From positions 92,022,501 through 92,086,500 of the forward strand of contig CM059585.1 in assembly GCA_030407085.1 (NCBI GenBank): 64,000 nucleotides of DNA. Direction: 5' to 3'. The DNA is from Trichopria drosophilae. Taxonomy: Eukaryota > Arthropoda > Insecta > Hymenoptera > Diapriidae. The translations under genes were made by a program, and so were the position numbers. The stretch's first letter is position 1. Each line of letters begins with the position of its first letter. Positions 13,948 through 27,089 of the stretch are shown here, in pieces. Below the pieces are notes generated by a model, which saw only the letters and a list, made by a program, of their open reading frames with translations, was not told where the DNA came from and ran no database searches.

Positions 13948-15236
13948 AACTAGATGCCTTCGACCCGGGTGCCTACCATTTTGGCTAAATTCGTATTGCA
14001 GTTCCCTGACGAAAGGCTGATGCTTCCGGGAATATTCCCATTTTAACACTGCCAGGAAAGAAGGCGGCAGAGGGTAGTTCTAGCATCGTTAGATTCGAGT
14101 AGTTTCTATACATATATTGTAACAATATCTTGTTCCTTAAATAGGGTGAATATGCCAATAAATGGACGGTTAAGCATTTTTCAAACTTTGATCGATTGTA
14201 ACTTTTGAATTCTTTTATGAAAATTTAATTATGATCCTACCATTAGAATCGTTAGACTCTGCTCTTTATGACCGTGTAGTTCAACCTTTGATTTTATTTA
14301 ATTATTAACCTCGTCTTCATGCGTTTGTAAAAAAATCCGCTAAACCCCAATGAATAGACAGGTTAAATCAAATGGAACGTTTTCAGTACCAGTTTTGTAT
14401 GGCTTTAAAACTTTGCTTTGATTTTACAAAATAATAAACACTGGAAGATCAGTAGTACTGTAAATATTGTTTTGAATGTTCAAAGAACCTAAAAATATGT
14501 ATTTTGTTCCATGTTCTGCATCATACATTCATAAGAAATAGAAATATGTAGAAAATCGTCCATTCATTGGCATATTCACCCTATATTAAAATTAAAAATG
14601 AGCATTTTCAAAACATCGACCCCGACCGCAGGTCAGCCGAAGCACTGATAAATGAGCACGTTTTGTTCACACTGATGTTTAAAAAAAACGCGGTTTAGTC
14701 GAGTTTTTGACAGGTCGGGTTGCAGGAAATAAATTTTTTTATATGTGGGATACTTCGGTTTCCATTTTTTACGGCATTATTGTTGATTTTACGAAGAAAT
14801 GAATAAAACCTTTTTTGTAGAGAATTTGATGTTCTATATTTTTTATTTAAAACATTTTTTTGTACAATTTGTATTTTTTGTTAAAAAATGGAAAAAACGT
14901 GTTTTTTGAGCGTTTTCTTGTTAAACCTCCCCATAATCTAGTATGCATTGTCTCCAAAAACTAATCAGATCTAAGTTTGGCCAAGAGAAACACAAATCCG
15001 TTTGTACTTTTTAAATTCGTCCTGCCAGTCGCGAGATATCGCGTATTCAAAATTTTGCCCACGGACGGACGGAAGGACGTACATCCTAACGGACACCAAT
15101 TTTTTTATTGTTGCTTTGGGTTCCATAGGGCATGAAACGTCGACATTTGATGAAAAACTATAGGGTAATTTTTTGGCGGGAACTGACCAAATTCAATACT
15201 TCGCCAGACCTATGGTCTCGGTCGAAGTAATTAGTA
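13948..15236 (+). mobile_element. RepB copy E, non-autonomous element related to RepA
   Basis: It starts ACTAGATGCCTTCGACCC and ends with a RepA-type terminal repeat (GACCAAATTCAATACTTCG, then GGTCGAAGTAAT) at about 15236. Internal blocks include CGACCCCGACCGCAGGTCAG and TTTTGTAGAGAATTTGATG. It matches 41153-42100 over most of its length but differs from RepA in the left half. It carries a nested MITE at 14144-14581. There is no ORF with a recognisable product. Confidence 0.6.
14144..14581. mobile_element. TA-flanked MITE nested in RepB copy E
   Basis: Ends are GGGTGAATATGCCAATAAAT at 14144 and its near-perfect reverse complement ending at 14581, each bordered by TA (14142-14143 and 14582-14583), as expected of Tc1/mariner-type insertions. 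Length 438 bp with no transposase. The second copy is at 41348-41803 in the same position within RepB. Confidence 0.7.
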
Positions 15237-15764
15237 ATAGTTTGAACGTACATAAGATGTTGATGCTCTTTCAAAATTAAGCCAGTCACAAGACTTAATA
15301 AGCGCAATTTGTATTTAGACCGTTTATTAAAGAGAATAATAACTCACTGCGTGCATTTTCTGAATGGCCTTTATTCTTAGATGCACCACATGTCAAATTT
15401 AAATGACCTTTAGGAAGACTTTTACATATTACCCAACTAATATTCGAAGCACAATCGTATACATAAAACAAGGATTTCCGTTTATACCTATGACATTGAT
15501 CTTACATAACCTTATAGGTAATGTCAACCTTCTTCAAAATTAATTCATGAATGTGTTTCAATTTATATCAGAGCACTATTAAGGGGAGGGACCGGTGAGA
15601 TTTTACCTCTATGTTGTTTAATGTGTATATCATTATTATTTAAGAGGGGTTATTTTAAAACACAAATTAAGTCGTTTACTTAATTATTTTCGATGGCTCC
15701 GAATTTTGATTTCGTTAAAATGCGATAGATTTTAAAATCCATGCGAGAGTTTACTCAAAGTAAA
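15237..15764. other. Short unassigned spacer
   Basis: No gene, repeat or RNA signal recognised between RepB copy E and RepA copy C. Confidence 0.5.
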
Positions 15765-16889
15765 AACTCAGAAACTTTCTTCCGGCTATTCCTTAATACT
15801 CGTTCGTTTACTAATAGCTTTCAATTATATTATAAAATTATATTGATATTTGGGGGTCCAATCATATGTAGGTCCAAGTGGCTTAGACAGATATGTTACA
15901 ACAATATAGTGTTTCTTATATATATCAAAATTGAAAATGATTTACAACTATGACCTATGGCCTGAGTCGACGTAAAATTGAAAATGGGCATTTTCAAAAC
16001 TTCGATCCCGACGACAGGCCAGCCGAAGTATTAATAAATAAAAGTTACAAAACACTTAATTCATGCACTTGAACAGTAATAGACTATTCGATGCATATTA
16101 CATGTTTACTATGTTCTACTAATTACTGTCAGTATTATTATGATCTTATATATACAATATATATACATACAATTCGTCACAGATATATTGAAAGTGTCGA
16201 AAAGATCTCTGACGGATATGTTTTAGATATATCGAAATAGTTATTTTCGTATCAAGGGCGTAAAAGAACTTATGCGCCCGTAGGTGATCACCGTGCCCGA
16301 GGGGCCGGCGAAGACTACCCCTCGGGGGTAGTGGGTCGAAATGTCGAAATTTCATGAAAAACTATAGGGTAATTTTTTTGCCGAGGTGACCAAATTCAAT
16401 ACTTTTTCAGGCAATAGTCATAAGCATGTTAAACCAGTTTTTATGGCATTATCGTTGACTTTAGGGAGAAAATGCATACAACCTTTTTTGTAGAGAATTT
16501 CATGCTCTATCTTTTTTGTTTGAAACATTTTTTAATCAAATTTGTATTTTTACAAAATAAATTCAAAAAACTACAAAGATACTTAATTGGGGCTAATGTT
16601 TTTTAGTAATGGTCGGATGCATCTGCGCGAAAATCTAATTAGATCTAAATTATACCAAGACATGTATTTAAAAAAAATGTATGTCAATACGCTTATCCGT
16701 ATGCGGGTTATCGCGAGACAAGAAAAGGGACGTACGGACGTACAAGATCACGGACACAACTTTTTTTATTGTTGATTTGGGCTCCTTAGGGTCTGAAACG
16801 TCGACATTTGATGAAACTGTAGCCTAATTTTTATGCCCAAATGACGAAATTCAATACTTCATCCAGACCTAAGGTCTGGGTCGAAGTAA
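15765..16889 (+). mobile_element. RepA copy C, left-truncated
   Basis: It enters the RepA sequence at CTCAGAAACTTTCTT, lacking the ACTAGTGTTGG start, and continues through TTGGGGGTCCAATCATAT, the GC-rich block (ATGCGCCCGTAGGTGATCAC) and the complete right terminal repeat ending GGTCTGGGTCGAAGTAAT at 16889. The interior matches copy A closely, making this the best copy for aligning the right half. Confidence 0.65.
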
Positions 16890-16924
16890 TAAGAAAATAT
16901 ATAAGGTTTTTTCATGTAACTACA

Positions 16925-17500
16925 ATTATTATTATAGCCGTGGTGAGTATGTAACCGTTGCATTTTTTCCAATTGACGCAAATGGCACATAGCATGCCGG
17001 GTTTAATCGATTAATCGGAAAACAATGTACAGGTTGATTGTGTTGGGGCACATCAGCAAATATTTCGATGTTGGTGTGGGTAGAAGTGCACGCGGCATGA
17101 ATTCCGGATAAGCAACGACACCGGCATACATGTACGTGCGATCGCCCGGTTATCGCTGTGAGACTCACAAACCAAGCGGGAGCCTTGACCCGATATATGA
17201 GCTCGAAGCCACACGAATCAGCTTTCGAAACTTTCCTAAACTGAGCGCCATATGTGGAGGAAATAAAGAGACGACGTCTTCCTATATTATTCCAACGTAT
17301 AATGAGAATCAGCTCGGACAATGTCCGCTGGTAATCTTCCACATAATGAACGTCCATTCAATGTCTATTTTTATGCAGCCTTTAGACGTAGACTGTATGG
17401 TTTTACCTATTGGCACAATAAGAATACGTTATCTATCAAAACGTTTCTATGCTTTATACACGAAGTTATATAGTGTGTCCATTGATTATTATATTTAATA
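16925..17500. other. GC-balanced block with long overlapping ORFs, unassigned
   Basis: Two overlapping openings occur: 17130-17498 plus (122 codons, ATG) and 16932-17357 minus (141 codons, ATG). Base composition is balanced up to about 17350. Neither has a domain I recognise; the minus frame is Cys/His/Thr-rich near residues 75-100 with no regular zinc-finger spacing. One strand could be an old exon, but I cannot tell which. Confidence 0.3.
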
Positions 17501-18090
17501 ATAGTAATATACTAAATATACTAAAGTAATATAATAGTAATATACTAATTTCTTGCAAACATTGTTGATTTATAAGTAGTTCTGTAAAATGTTTGAAGCT
17601 TAACTGAAAAACGTCTATCTGATAATTTTGAGCTCTGTAGGGTAGTTCGTCAACTATTTCTGTAAATAGGTCAACTGTGTCCCTGTAGTTAACTTTACTA
17701 TATAAAAATTATGATGATTGGCAATAATTCATAATTATTAGCCAGGTAATCAAACTAAATTTTTAATGTCATTCTAATAACTATATATTTTGTTTATTTA
17801 ACTACAATAGGTCAGTTACTGCAACTAATAAAATGCACTTAAGGTATTAAAGTGCTTTAAAACTACGCCTCGTAGTTGAAAGGCACTAAGAGGACGGTAT
17901 GGTTGTGAGAGTCTTCTTAGTTGTGAAGTACAATTAGTTTTCCTCCCAACTCTGAAAAGTGTAACTCACAGACCCATAGTACACATTAAAATAGTCCTCA
18001 TGAGTCCTCAAAACAAGCAGAATCCTCTTGTGGCAAGTAAAAATCCACTTACCGGGAAATAAGTCTCTTAAATTTTATTTCTTAACATAG
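17501..18090. other. Non-coding spacer
   Basis: AT-rich at first, with repeated AATAGTAATATACTAA strings at 17500-17550, then a moderately complex stretch to 18060. No gene seen. Confidence 0.5.
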
Positions 18091-18165
18091 AGCGTAGCGT
18101 AGTGGTTAGCGTGCGTGCTTTGCGATGTTAGGAACGCAAGTTCAAATCCCACCTGAGCGAAAAAT
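18090..18165 (+). ncRNA. tRNA-like Pol III promoter, probable SINE head
   Basis: An A-box-like TAGCGTAGTGGTTAGC starts at 18095 and a B box GTTCAAATCCC lies at 18140-18150, a 45-bp spacing as in tRNA genes. The acceptor, anticodon and T stems do not pair well, so it is not a working tRNA. A run of T follows at about 18165. A tRNA-derived SINE or a decayed tRNA is the likely explanation; I cannot define its 3' end. Confidence 0.5.
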
Positions 18166-18179
18166 TTTTTATATTAATT

Positions 18180-19000
18180 GCGAGCGTTAATAATTGTAAG
18201 AAAATAGGTAAAAATTAAATAACTAATGCGAGACTTTAATATGAAATATTTATCAATAAAAAAAATGTGCCTAATTAAATTTAATTTTTTTCTACATCAG
18301 AATAAAGTCTTGCATTCGTCTGGCATCAGTTTGGAATTCATCTGGCGATAGTATGGATAAGAGTATGGGAAACGCTCATACGCCAGACTAATCCCATATC
18401 TTTGACCCATACCAAAGGCATATAACACCCATATCATAGCCATTCCCTTTCCAATACTAAAGACATGCTTCTGCCATACTAATAATTTCCACGCGGGAAG
18501 ATATTTATGTTTATGTCAATGACGTTGTGTTCGGATTTATAATTGCTTCAAATGTTATTCATTTAATATGTGTAGTGTTCTTATAGATCATCGGTCTACC
18601 CTTTTGTTCGTGCTGAAATATATAAATAGGATGTTTCAAGAAATCCTTGGTGCTCCGATGACAATTAATTGTATGAACCATAGTAGCATTGAAGTAGTAA
18701 GCTAACCGATATAATCACAAACTAGTATTGGACAAAACCAATTTCTGCTTTGGAGCTAAAATAGGCAGCACCAAACAAATTATACACGTATTAGTATTAT
18801 TTTCGTAAAATTAATGAATGAATATAAAAAATGCAGTTTAAAAAATAATACAAGCACTCAAACCAAAAGTAAATTTACACATTATTGTACCTATTCATAG
18901 CATTCTAATATACTATAGATTAAGCAGACGTTATTTAGCAGCGATTCAGTTTAATCAAAAGAAGCAGGCTGAATAACGCTATTGCAACGCGACCCTGTAA
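18180..19000. other. Non-coding spacer with TCTGGC/GCCAGA and CATAC repeats
   Basis: At 18300-18500 the motifs TCTGGC...ATAGTATGG and CATACGCCAGAC face each other, and CCATAC/CATACC recur; this could be the edge of a decayed inverted-repeat element. No ORF. Confidence 0.3.
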
Positions 19001-19640
19001 TTTCCCTTACTCTTGCAATTGAATTCAAATAACCGAATTAGATTAATATCAAGTGCATAGTTAGCGGCTCATACGATACAAGGTTGTAAGCCTTTAATTA
19101 TCACAGTTACGTTGCGTTAACGGCATTGTCACACTAATTACTCGCCCCTTTCGAAAAAGGCATTCGATGACGTCCCTGCGACGTCCTTGCCCCTTTGTCC
19201 TTTCCTGCCGCGTTACCTCGATATCATAGGGTCGTGGAAGGGCGCTTCGACGTATAGAAACGGAGCCCCTCGGATGCAAGGGCGGCCATCCTATATAAAC
19301 GCATATCAAGCACACGCGTCTCTTAATGGTTAGTCGCGCTGCTAGCGCCGACGGTTGTCGTCGATGACGTAAAGAGGGTTAAGGGATTCACTTCCGTGCC
19401 CCACTGGCAGTAATGACCGTCATCCTGGTTTTCTTCCGCTCATCCATGCCCTCAATATCTTACATTTCTCTATTTTCGCCCCACCTCTTTTCTTTTCCCC
19501 AACCTCCGCGTAGATATCGCTCGAATGTCCTTCCGTACCTTTCGGCACATTTTGCGTAACTTTTCGGATCAGCATGATCAGTTTCAGGATGTACGGTGTT
19601 AAATGCAATATTGTCTACTTCGAAGTAAAGATTTTAAACA
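19001..19640. other. GC-balanced block, unassigned
   Basis: 19000-19600 is more complex than its surroundings, with a CpG-containing section at 19140-19390. Small minus-strand openings (19094-19315 and 19420-19608) have no recognisable motif. It could hold a regulatory region or untranslated exon, but nothing in the sequence decides this. Confidence 0.25.
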
Positions 19641-19904
19641 CCAAGATAAAATACTATGACTCGTCTACTTGTGGATCAGTTTCTACTAGTTGGAAAAGAG
19701 GAAAGTCGTTTACTAATTTGTAGAAAACTACTAATATTTTTCCGACAAATAAATAACCAAATAAATTAGTCAAATTAAAACTGGGGTCTTGTTCATGGTC
19801 TAGTATTGTATTAAGCCAGATTTTAGGTATTAAAACTTGATGGTATGAATTATTTACCATGTTTTTACTAAAAAAAATTGAATTACTTAACACTTTTACG
19901 CCCA

Positions 19905-20035
19905 AATACGAACAATTTCCACACAGATTTCAGCATCGTTTTTTGTATCCCATACAAATTTTCTTAAAGTTAAGACCTCCATATGCCATTAGTTAAGTCG
20001 CTCTTTCCACTGGAGGTAATTTCCAAAAAATGATG
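19905..20035. repeat. Dispersed repeat, copy 2
   Basis: Same ordered blocks as 11920-12070: CAGCATCGTTTTTTGTAT, ACAAATTTT and GTCGCTCTTTCCA in the same orientation. Similarity fades downstream. Confidence 0.5.
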
Positions 20036-23000
20036 GTTTTATATGATTCAAAAATTGATCTACCCAAAAACTGGCTTATACCATTATTAAAAAATCGTGC
20101 TTTGAATTATCGGCTGTTTTATGAACAAATCCCTATGTTTTAATTAGCAGTCTATTTCAAAAGAAACGTTAAGTTTGGTTCGACTAAAAATATAGTTAAA
20201 CCACCCCATTTCCATACCCGCTGGAAACTGATCTTAAAAAGAATCGATAGTTTTGTTAAATACCCAAGAGAGTATGACGCTTTGTATGAAAAAATGGCCA
20301 CATTTATTTCCCAAAAACTGGCTAGTATGTAAGTAAATTTATTTCCCAAAACCTGGACATTATTTAGACGAATTTCGACGAGGGATGTTCTGCTTGTTGT
20401 CATTTCTGAAAAGCAAAAAAAAATAGCGGTGTACGATAACTTAAATATTAACATTATTTCTATAAATGATGTTATTTCAACAATGCTTTAAAGGGTTTTT
20501 CGCTTCATAGCCAACTAAAAAATGTAACTTTTTAATCCAGGCGGGACGCAGAAAATTAATTTTAAAATATTGAAATGTAGCGGCAACGGAACTCTATAAA
20601 ACAAAAACAGACTGAAACTTTATTTGAAAATCCCGGACGATTACAGTTTCGTAGAACGACACAAATGAATGAACACGACTGCACGTTAGTGAAAATTAGC
20701 CTCATTATTATTTGGAAATATTACGTGATTGGGGAGTATTTTGTTTCAGTTGTTATCCATACTTACATTTCAAAATGTACTTTATTTCTGTTCACTGAAC
20801 AAAGTTTGTAACTATTTGTTCCTGCATAATCCTGGTTCTGAAGATATTTGTAGACCACCAGTTGTTAACATTAACATAACAAAATAAAAAAATAAAAAGT
20901 GTTGATATCGAAATCAAAGTTCAAACAAATTTAGGAAAATATCCTATATTCGAGGTCTGCTTTGAAGATTTCGAGGTCAAAGTTAAGTCTCAGTGGAAAT
21001 ATGGAAATAAGAAAAAGTGGAAATATTTAGTTTTATTAATATTTTTCACTGCATTAGAATGTTGGGAGGTTACTGAAATTATAGATCAAAGTGGACGCAA
21101 TATATTTCATGTAAAACTTGGGTTGTCATACCCCACTTAATTGTGGCAACCTCAAAATATCGTCCTCAATGAAAATTCCTTAAAAAATTTCTGGACGCTT
21201 TAACTAGAAAACTATGAGCTTTTATATAAAAATGGTTAGAAATCACCAAAAAAATACTGGAATTTTTCAGAATTATTAAATGATATTTTTCTACTTAAAT
21301 TTTTGTTAAAATGTTAAAATATTTACGAAAAACGTACGAAAAAAATTAGTAGACTGATGAATTTTAAATAGTTTTTGTTTTTTGCAATTTTTTCCAAAAG
21401 TTGATGGTTTTCGACAAAAAGAATTTTAAATATTATAATTTAGAATTGTTTTTCTGGGAAACTATCAATTTAAAAAAAAAATTGAAATAAACAATAAATT
21501 CTTAGAATTAATCAAGGAATGTACCAACGTTTTTTAGATTTTTTCGCAGATATTTAAAATTAGTTTAAAAACATTAAACAACAAATTTTGATACCAAATA
21601 CTTGATTGAAATTGAAAGCAAAAATGTCCTTTCAGGCTGGATAAAGACATCCATATTAATCACTACTGTTTAGAATAAAAAATAATTATCATAAAAGCTT
21701 TATTCGTTCTGTACAACATATTTTTAGAACCATTTTTGGAATAAATGTCATAATCAGGGATCGGCTTTACATTAGTGAAAAACTTTATGTAGAATTTGTA
21801 AAAAAGCATTAACAAACTTTTTTATCTTGGTACTGATATTAATGTTCTTATCTGGCAATCAAGCGGTAGCACCTGATAGCTGCATCGGGTATTGCCGCCC
21901 TATATTATCAATCAATACAATAACCCATCATCTGACGTCATCTTCTACCGACCTCATCAGCACATAACGTTGTAATCATTCAGGTATGGGTTAAATAGCG
22001 CTCCATAAACACAAGGGAGTACACAAAATACCTCAAACGTGTAAAAAGTAGGGACAAAACATGTCGGAATGATACGTTTCTATTTGTAGCACACTCCCTC
22101 CTCGAATGACACCCCTCCATTTGCACGGTCATCCTTCCCCTACGAGGAGTAGCATCTCCCACTTCCTGACATTCCACCCCTACCCTCCACGGTTCTGATA
22201 TTACGTCACGGGCCAGCGTGCGCCCCTACGCTGATGGTACTCACACGAAGACAATTGAAATTCGTGTTGAACACGAAGGCAAACGGTTACTCGTGGTGAG
22301 ACCCAGTCTCCGGCGAAGCACCGAGCTGCGTACCGTACTTCCTTTCGCTCCATGTACTACGCGAATACACGACTTTTCATTGTTGTCACCCTAGGAATAC
22401 ACTCGCACGCGCGCAACTGTATATATGTCATATACGTAATCAAAGAGGGTTAACACGTGCGTGTCTACCAACATCCTCCACCTCTTCCTCTCTGCTATCA
22501 ATCTCTTTCACCATAATCTCTACGTGCCATCACTAATATTTTTGTCATTAGCTCTAATTTTTTAATTTTCAAATTAACCTTACACTCTTTCCTCTTTATT
22601 TTGATTTGGATACTTCATTTGTCTCATTCTCATTATTTTTGCATAGACATGACTGCGTTACATTATTCATGTTTTCTACTTTTTGTTTTTATTGTTGTAT
22701 TTTATTATATTTTTTTCGTTTTATAGAAATATATAGTATTTACTAAATTTGAATTAGTTAAAAACTACCATAAGAAAATGAAAAGTAGGTCACCAAATGA
22801 ATTAGTAATCATTTTTTGCTATTAAAAAGTTAAACCCTACTAATTTATTACTAATCCTACAAACTACTAAACTAAAGAAGACAATATCTACTTGTAGATT
22901 AGTAGAATTTTACTAATGAATTAGTATTTACTAACTACGTGTAAAAGTAAACACGTACTAATTGAGGGTAACCTACTTTTCGCTGTTGATAAGACGTTTT

Positions 23001-23120
23001 TGATTAATTCAAGTTTAGCGAGTGACTAATATATTGGGTAGTATTGAAATCTAATCGTTTAGTCTGAAAATTTATAAATTAGCTTTTTTGGTCACTTATT
23101 CACTACAGAAATATAATTGT
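20036..23120. other. Non-coding stretch, with a CpG-containing block at about 22080-22440
   Basis: No supportable gene. A short local duplication of ATTTATTTCCCAAAA(A/C)CTGG occurs at about 20302 and 20337. The block 21880-22440 is less AT-rich and contains CpG-bearing motifs, but no ORF there exceeds 65 codons. From 22740 to 22990 many TAGTA/TACTA motifs recur without regular spacing. Confidence 0.4.
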
Positions 23121-23127
23121 ATATTAT

Positions 23128-23250
23128 GAAACTATTGCGTAAAAGTTCATATTACGAATGTGAAGGGTTGCGGCCCGAATCGAAGACGAGGGTCGTAATC
23201 ACATTCGCAGAATAAACATTTACGCACATGTTTCATACGATATTTTATGT
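23128..23250. repeat. Imperfect hairpin, member of a small dispersed family
   Basis: ATGAAACTATTGCGTAAA is matched in reverse by TTTACGCACATGTTTCAT, and the inner AATGTGA by TCACATT. Nearby is TGCGTAAAATGC...GCATTTTACGCA at 23260-23298. Related strings occur at 27411-27750 (minus-like order) and 35105-35185. No coding capacity. Confidence 0.45.
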
Positions 23251-23299
23251 CACTTGAGTGCGTAAAATGCGACTGAAGAATGGCATTTTACGCATCGAA

Positions 23300-24030
23300 T
23301 GGGATAAATATGATTTTAAAAATACTTCCAGCAAACCAGTTAGATGACATTTTTGCAATTTCTTCCACTGTTTAATTCAGAAATGCGGCTGGAAAAGATG
23401 CTGGAAAAATCAGTTATCGTAGGCATTCAGAAACATCTTTACTGGTGCGGGTGAAATCACTAAAATTAAAAGTCCCGAAAGGCACCAATGTTGAATTAAC
23501 ATACCTTCAGGGTCTTTTAAATGACTTTCGGGATTTTTACGCCCACCCATTTGTACGATTTTTTAAAATTATTTTTTTCTTTAAAAAACTGCTATGCCGG
23601 AAGTTGAATCTGGGCGGATTCTTAACATTACCTAAAATATATAATAAAACTATTCTATTAAAATATGCGCTAGAAACTGGACCAATTTTTTCTCCGTACC
23701 AAAATGAAATTATCCTAGTCCTATTGCTTGATTCGTTAGTACCTAATTGTACATCACATAATTTGTTTATGTATACGCAATTTCTGTATACATAACGTTA
23801 ATTCAACATAACAACAATAAAATGTTGCTATAGAGAATTATATTTTTATCAATAATAGATGTATGCATACTAGGTCAAACGTTATTATGAATTCAATCTC
23901 GCTGTTTGTTCTAACTCTGATATTTCTTACTAATACTGCTGATAATATGTGATAGTACGTACGAATTACATTAAAATTCGAATCAGGAAGGTATAACTAA
24001 CATATGAATCTTTAACCAATCAGTTCACCA
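23300..24030. other. AT-rich non-coding stretch
   Basis: A 116-codon opening (23445-23795, GTG start) is present but has no motif and chance-like composition. Nothing called. Confidence 0.45.
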
Positions 24031-24031
24031 A

Positions 24032-24255
24032 TAACCAATCAAAATTTTATGTTTACTAATAACACCTGTGACCCACGCTACAAATATACCCAAAGAAATG
24101 CTCTCGAAACAACTACAGATATATTTGCCCCCCCCCCCCTCCCCCATTATACTGCCGTAACCTATAACCAATCAGAATTTTATGATCACTATCAGAACCT
24201 GCAATCCACGCCACAAATATACCGGAAAAAATCCCTCTAAACAAATATGTAGATG
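24032..24255 (+). repeat. Diverged direct duplication separated by a C-tract
   Basis: Two direct copies share AACCAATCA(A/G)AATTTTATG, then CCACGC(T/C)ACAAATATACC, at about 24032-24092 and 24164-24222. A run of 11 C plus CTCCCCC (24128-24145) lies between them. Confidence 0.65.
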
Positions 24256-27050
24256 AAGATTTAAAGATTTTAAACTGTTGTGAAACTAAGGACATGGTAA
24301 TTTTAACATAAATCCTTTTAAGCACATAAAGTATTACTACCTAGAAGTAGAATGCTGTAGAGAAAATAATTTTTTTCTCTAGATAAATTATATTAATAGT
24401 TGAAAGTAAATAAAATGAGTTAGGTTGTTTTTCCATAATCCAATGAACATTTAAAATATAATCAAGCATTCATTTGCACTTTATAAATGTACATTAACAT
24501 ATAATGGACAAATTTGGTAACTAAGCTTACTATTTAAATAGTGAAATCAACTACAAATAGCAGTTGTGTCAGATTCTACTATTTAGATGTTAAAATCCAC
24601 TATTACTTTTTTTTAATGTGCATGCTAAAATAGTTAATCAACTAATCAATAATTTATAATTGATGATTTAATAAGATTGATAATAATTAATTAATGTAAT
24701 CTGATGTGAAAATCCATATAAGTATATTATGCACACTTTGTAATGTTACTTTAAGCATAATCTTAAAAACACCTGCGTAATATAACACACCATTAACGTT
24801 TACAGTTCTGGTTCGCTGAAGATTCATAGATAGAAACGCGACACCTCTGAGGCATAGAACGGTTCTAACATAACATTATATATACAATGTATCTGCGTTA
24901 TCAAAGTACGCGTATACCAAAACACATATAGAGACAGCACTTGTACTCTTCGATCGATTGACCTTTACCCTGTAAAGGTTCATACGTAACGGGAAAATTG
25001 ACACGACATTTTTCGACATTGACCAATCTCTAATATTACGATAGGTAACCGGAAATTTTAAGCATTAACCACGCCTAAGGCATTTTTTTATCCAAGAGCA
25101 CAATATCATTTTCTATCACCAACCTACCTCAGAAACTTTATTTTTATCCTGCTCCATCGACTGAATTAAATTCCAATATCAATTCGGTTGATTGTTCTTG
25201 CTGCGATTGTCGACAAACGAAAATCTGAAGAAAAAACATCGAAGCTGGAATCTATTTTTTGGAAAGACTGCGCCTTTTTAAGAAGGTGAGTCTGTACGCT
25301 TTTCGCTATTTATCCTTTACCCTGCTTATAAAGCAAATGCTGTTAACGCCGTGCCTCGGATCAATTCGTGTTCTTCTCTAAAGGTTTAAAAATAACTACG
25401 CATTCTGGTACGATTATCGATTAGGGTATTTCCATCATACATTTTCATGAATGTGCCGCACAGTGTACTGCAATTATATATTTTATAATAATATCTATTA
25501 ATAATATTCATCTGTTCTCGTGATACATATGTGATATCGATTAAACTTTATTACAGACGTGTACGTTTATACTGTACATAATTCTGGACTAATTTTATGG
25601 AGTTCTTGGTTGTGTGTGTATATTTGTGATGCAATTAACCTATTTTCATGCAAATCTGTGTGTTAGTGGACTGCGTTTAATATCACAGAATATGCGGTCA
25701 AGAGTGGTGATAATTAAAAAATATTGCATCTCTTTATTTATTAGCAAGGAAACACGTACATTTTTCAGGGCTATAAATGATATGGAATAGGAACTAATAA
25801 ACAGCGATGAGAGTCTTCGTAAAATGTTTTAATACATTGGAGAAAGTTAAAAATATTTGAAAAATAGGTCACTCTCGAGTTTTGTAAACACGAACCTTAC
25901 GTAGCTAATGATTGTTTTGACAATTAGTGTCAGGAGATGCGAACTTGAACCGAATTGTTGTTTAGAAGAGTCAAGTATACTAATCACTTTTGCCGAGCGA
26001 AATCAACAAGAAAATAGAGCATTCTTTTCAATGCTCGATCGATCGAAACTTAATGATATTAGATATGTCACAAAAACAAATGATATAAAAAATACTTTAA
26101 TGTTCACATACCTTTAATGAACTCATTTTCTACCTTTTTCATTAGGTGGATTGATCGGAATAGTTTGATATATTTAGATTTTTGTTATATCAGAGCTTAT
26201 TATATGATCTGCTATTGTGTTTTCTATTATTGTCACGTGTTATGAACATACCTAGGTCATAAGTTGACTAGCGTCGAATTCACTTCAAGTGGAGAATACA
26301 CACGATGACACTCAAGATCAGACTATCAGACGGGTTAAATTTAAACTAAAACGGCATATTATGATTTGGAAAGAATATGTCGTTTCTAAAAAATCGGAAA
26401 AAGTTAAGGAATGAATTCCCTTTTTATTTTGTTTGTATTTAATTTTATTTTTATTTACTCGTATAGCTTAAACATCGCGAATAGTATTTCATAAACTTAT
26501 GTTATCATAGTATTGCACTATACTGATTTATTCAACAACGTGCAAGTAAAAACAAAAATAAATATGGATGATATTAATTATTTAGATATGAAATTACTGA
26601 TAAATTAGCATCGCGTATGAATGAGATAGAAATATATTCAACATCATAAATGTGTACTACTATGATAAAAAGTAACTAACAACAATGTGATATTTAGAAT
26701 ATCGGTACTATCCCAAAATTTCCTGAATTCAAATTTAAGAAACGTAGCAGTGGGAGAGGGGGTGTACTTAATAGCAATATTGATTCCACGTATTGCCTTA
26801 CGCTTGATTGAGTTTATTTTACGTACGACCTTTCGCTTTGCGCATTTCGGCATAAAAATTGCGTCAAAGCTTACTTTAGAGGCTTAAGATAGGAATCTAA
26901 AGTGTTTTATGCACTAACCTTACACAAGCCTTTACAAAAGAGCTGTTTTTCAAATCAAAATTGCTTTTTAGCATGTTTATGGAGTAGTAGATTTAGATTC
27001 AAGTGCGTAATAGTATATTATGCTACGAAGGAGAAATGTGCGCGATTCCA
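24256..27050. other. Mostly AT-rich non-coding stretch
   Basis: No supportable gene. At 25290 there is AAGGTGAGTCTG, a good match to a splice-donor consensus, after a non-AT-rich stretch (25190-25290), but no ORF supports an exon. Openings at 25908-26117 and 26644-26887 are short and overlap on both strands. Confidence 0.4.
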
Positions 27051-27089
27051 GCGAGGGCGAGGTTTGCTGCCCGAGCGAGCAAGTACGGA

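Noticed and set aside
20152..20454. 100-codon minus-strand ORF
   Set aside because: Non-ATG start, composition follows the AT-rich background, no recognisable domain.
23445..23795. 116-codon ORF
   Set aside because: GTG start, AT-rich, Lys/Phe/Leu-heavy, no motif and no splice context. Chance is sufficient.
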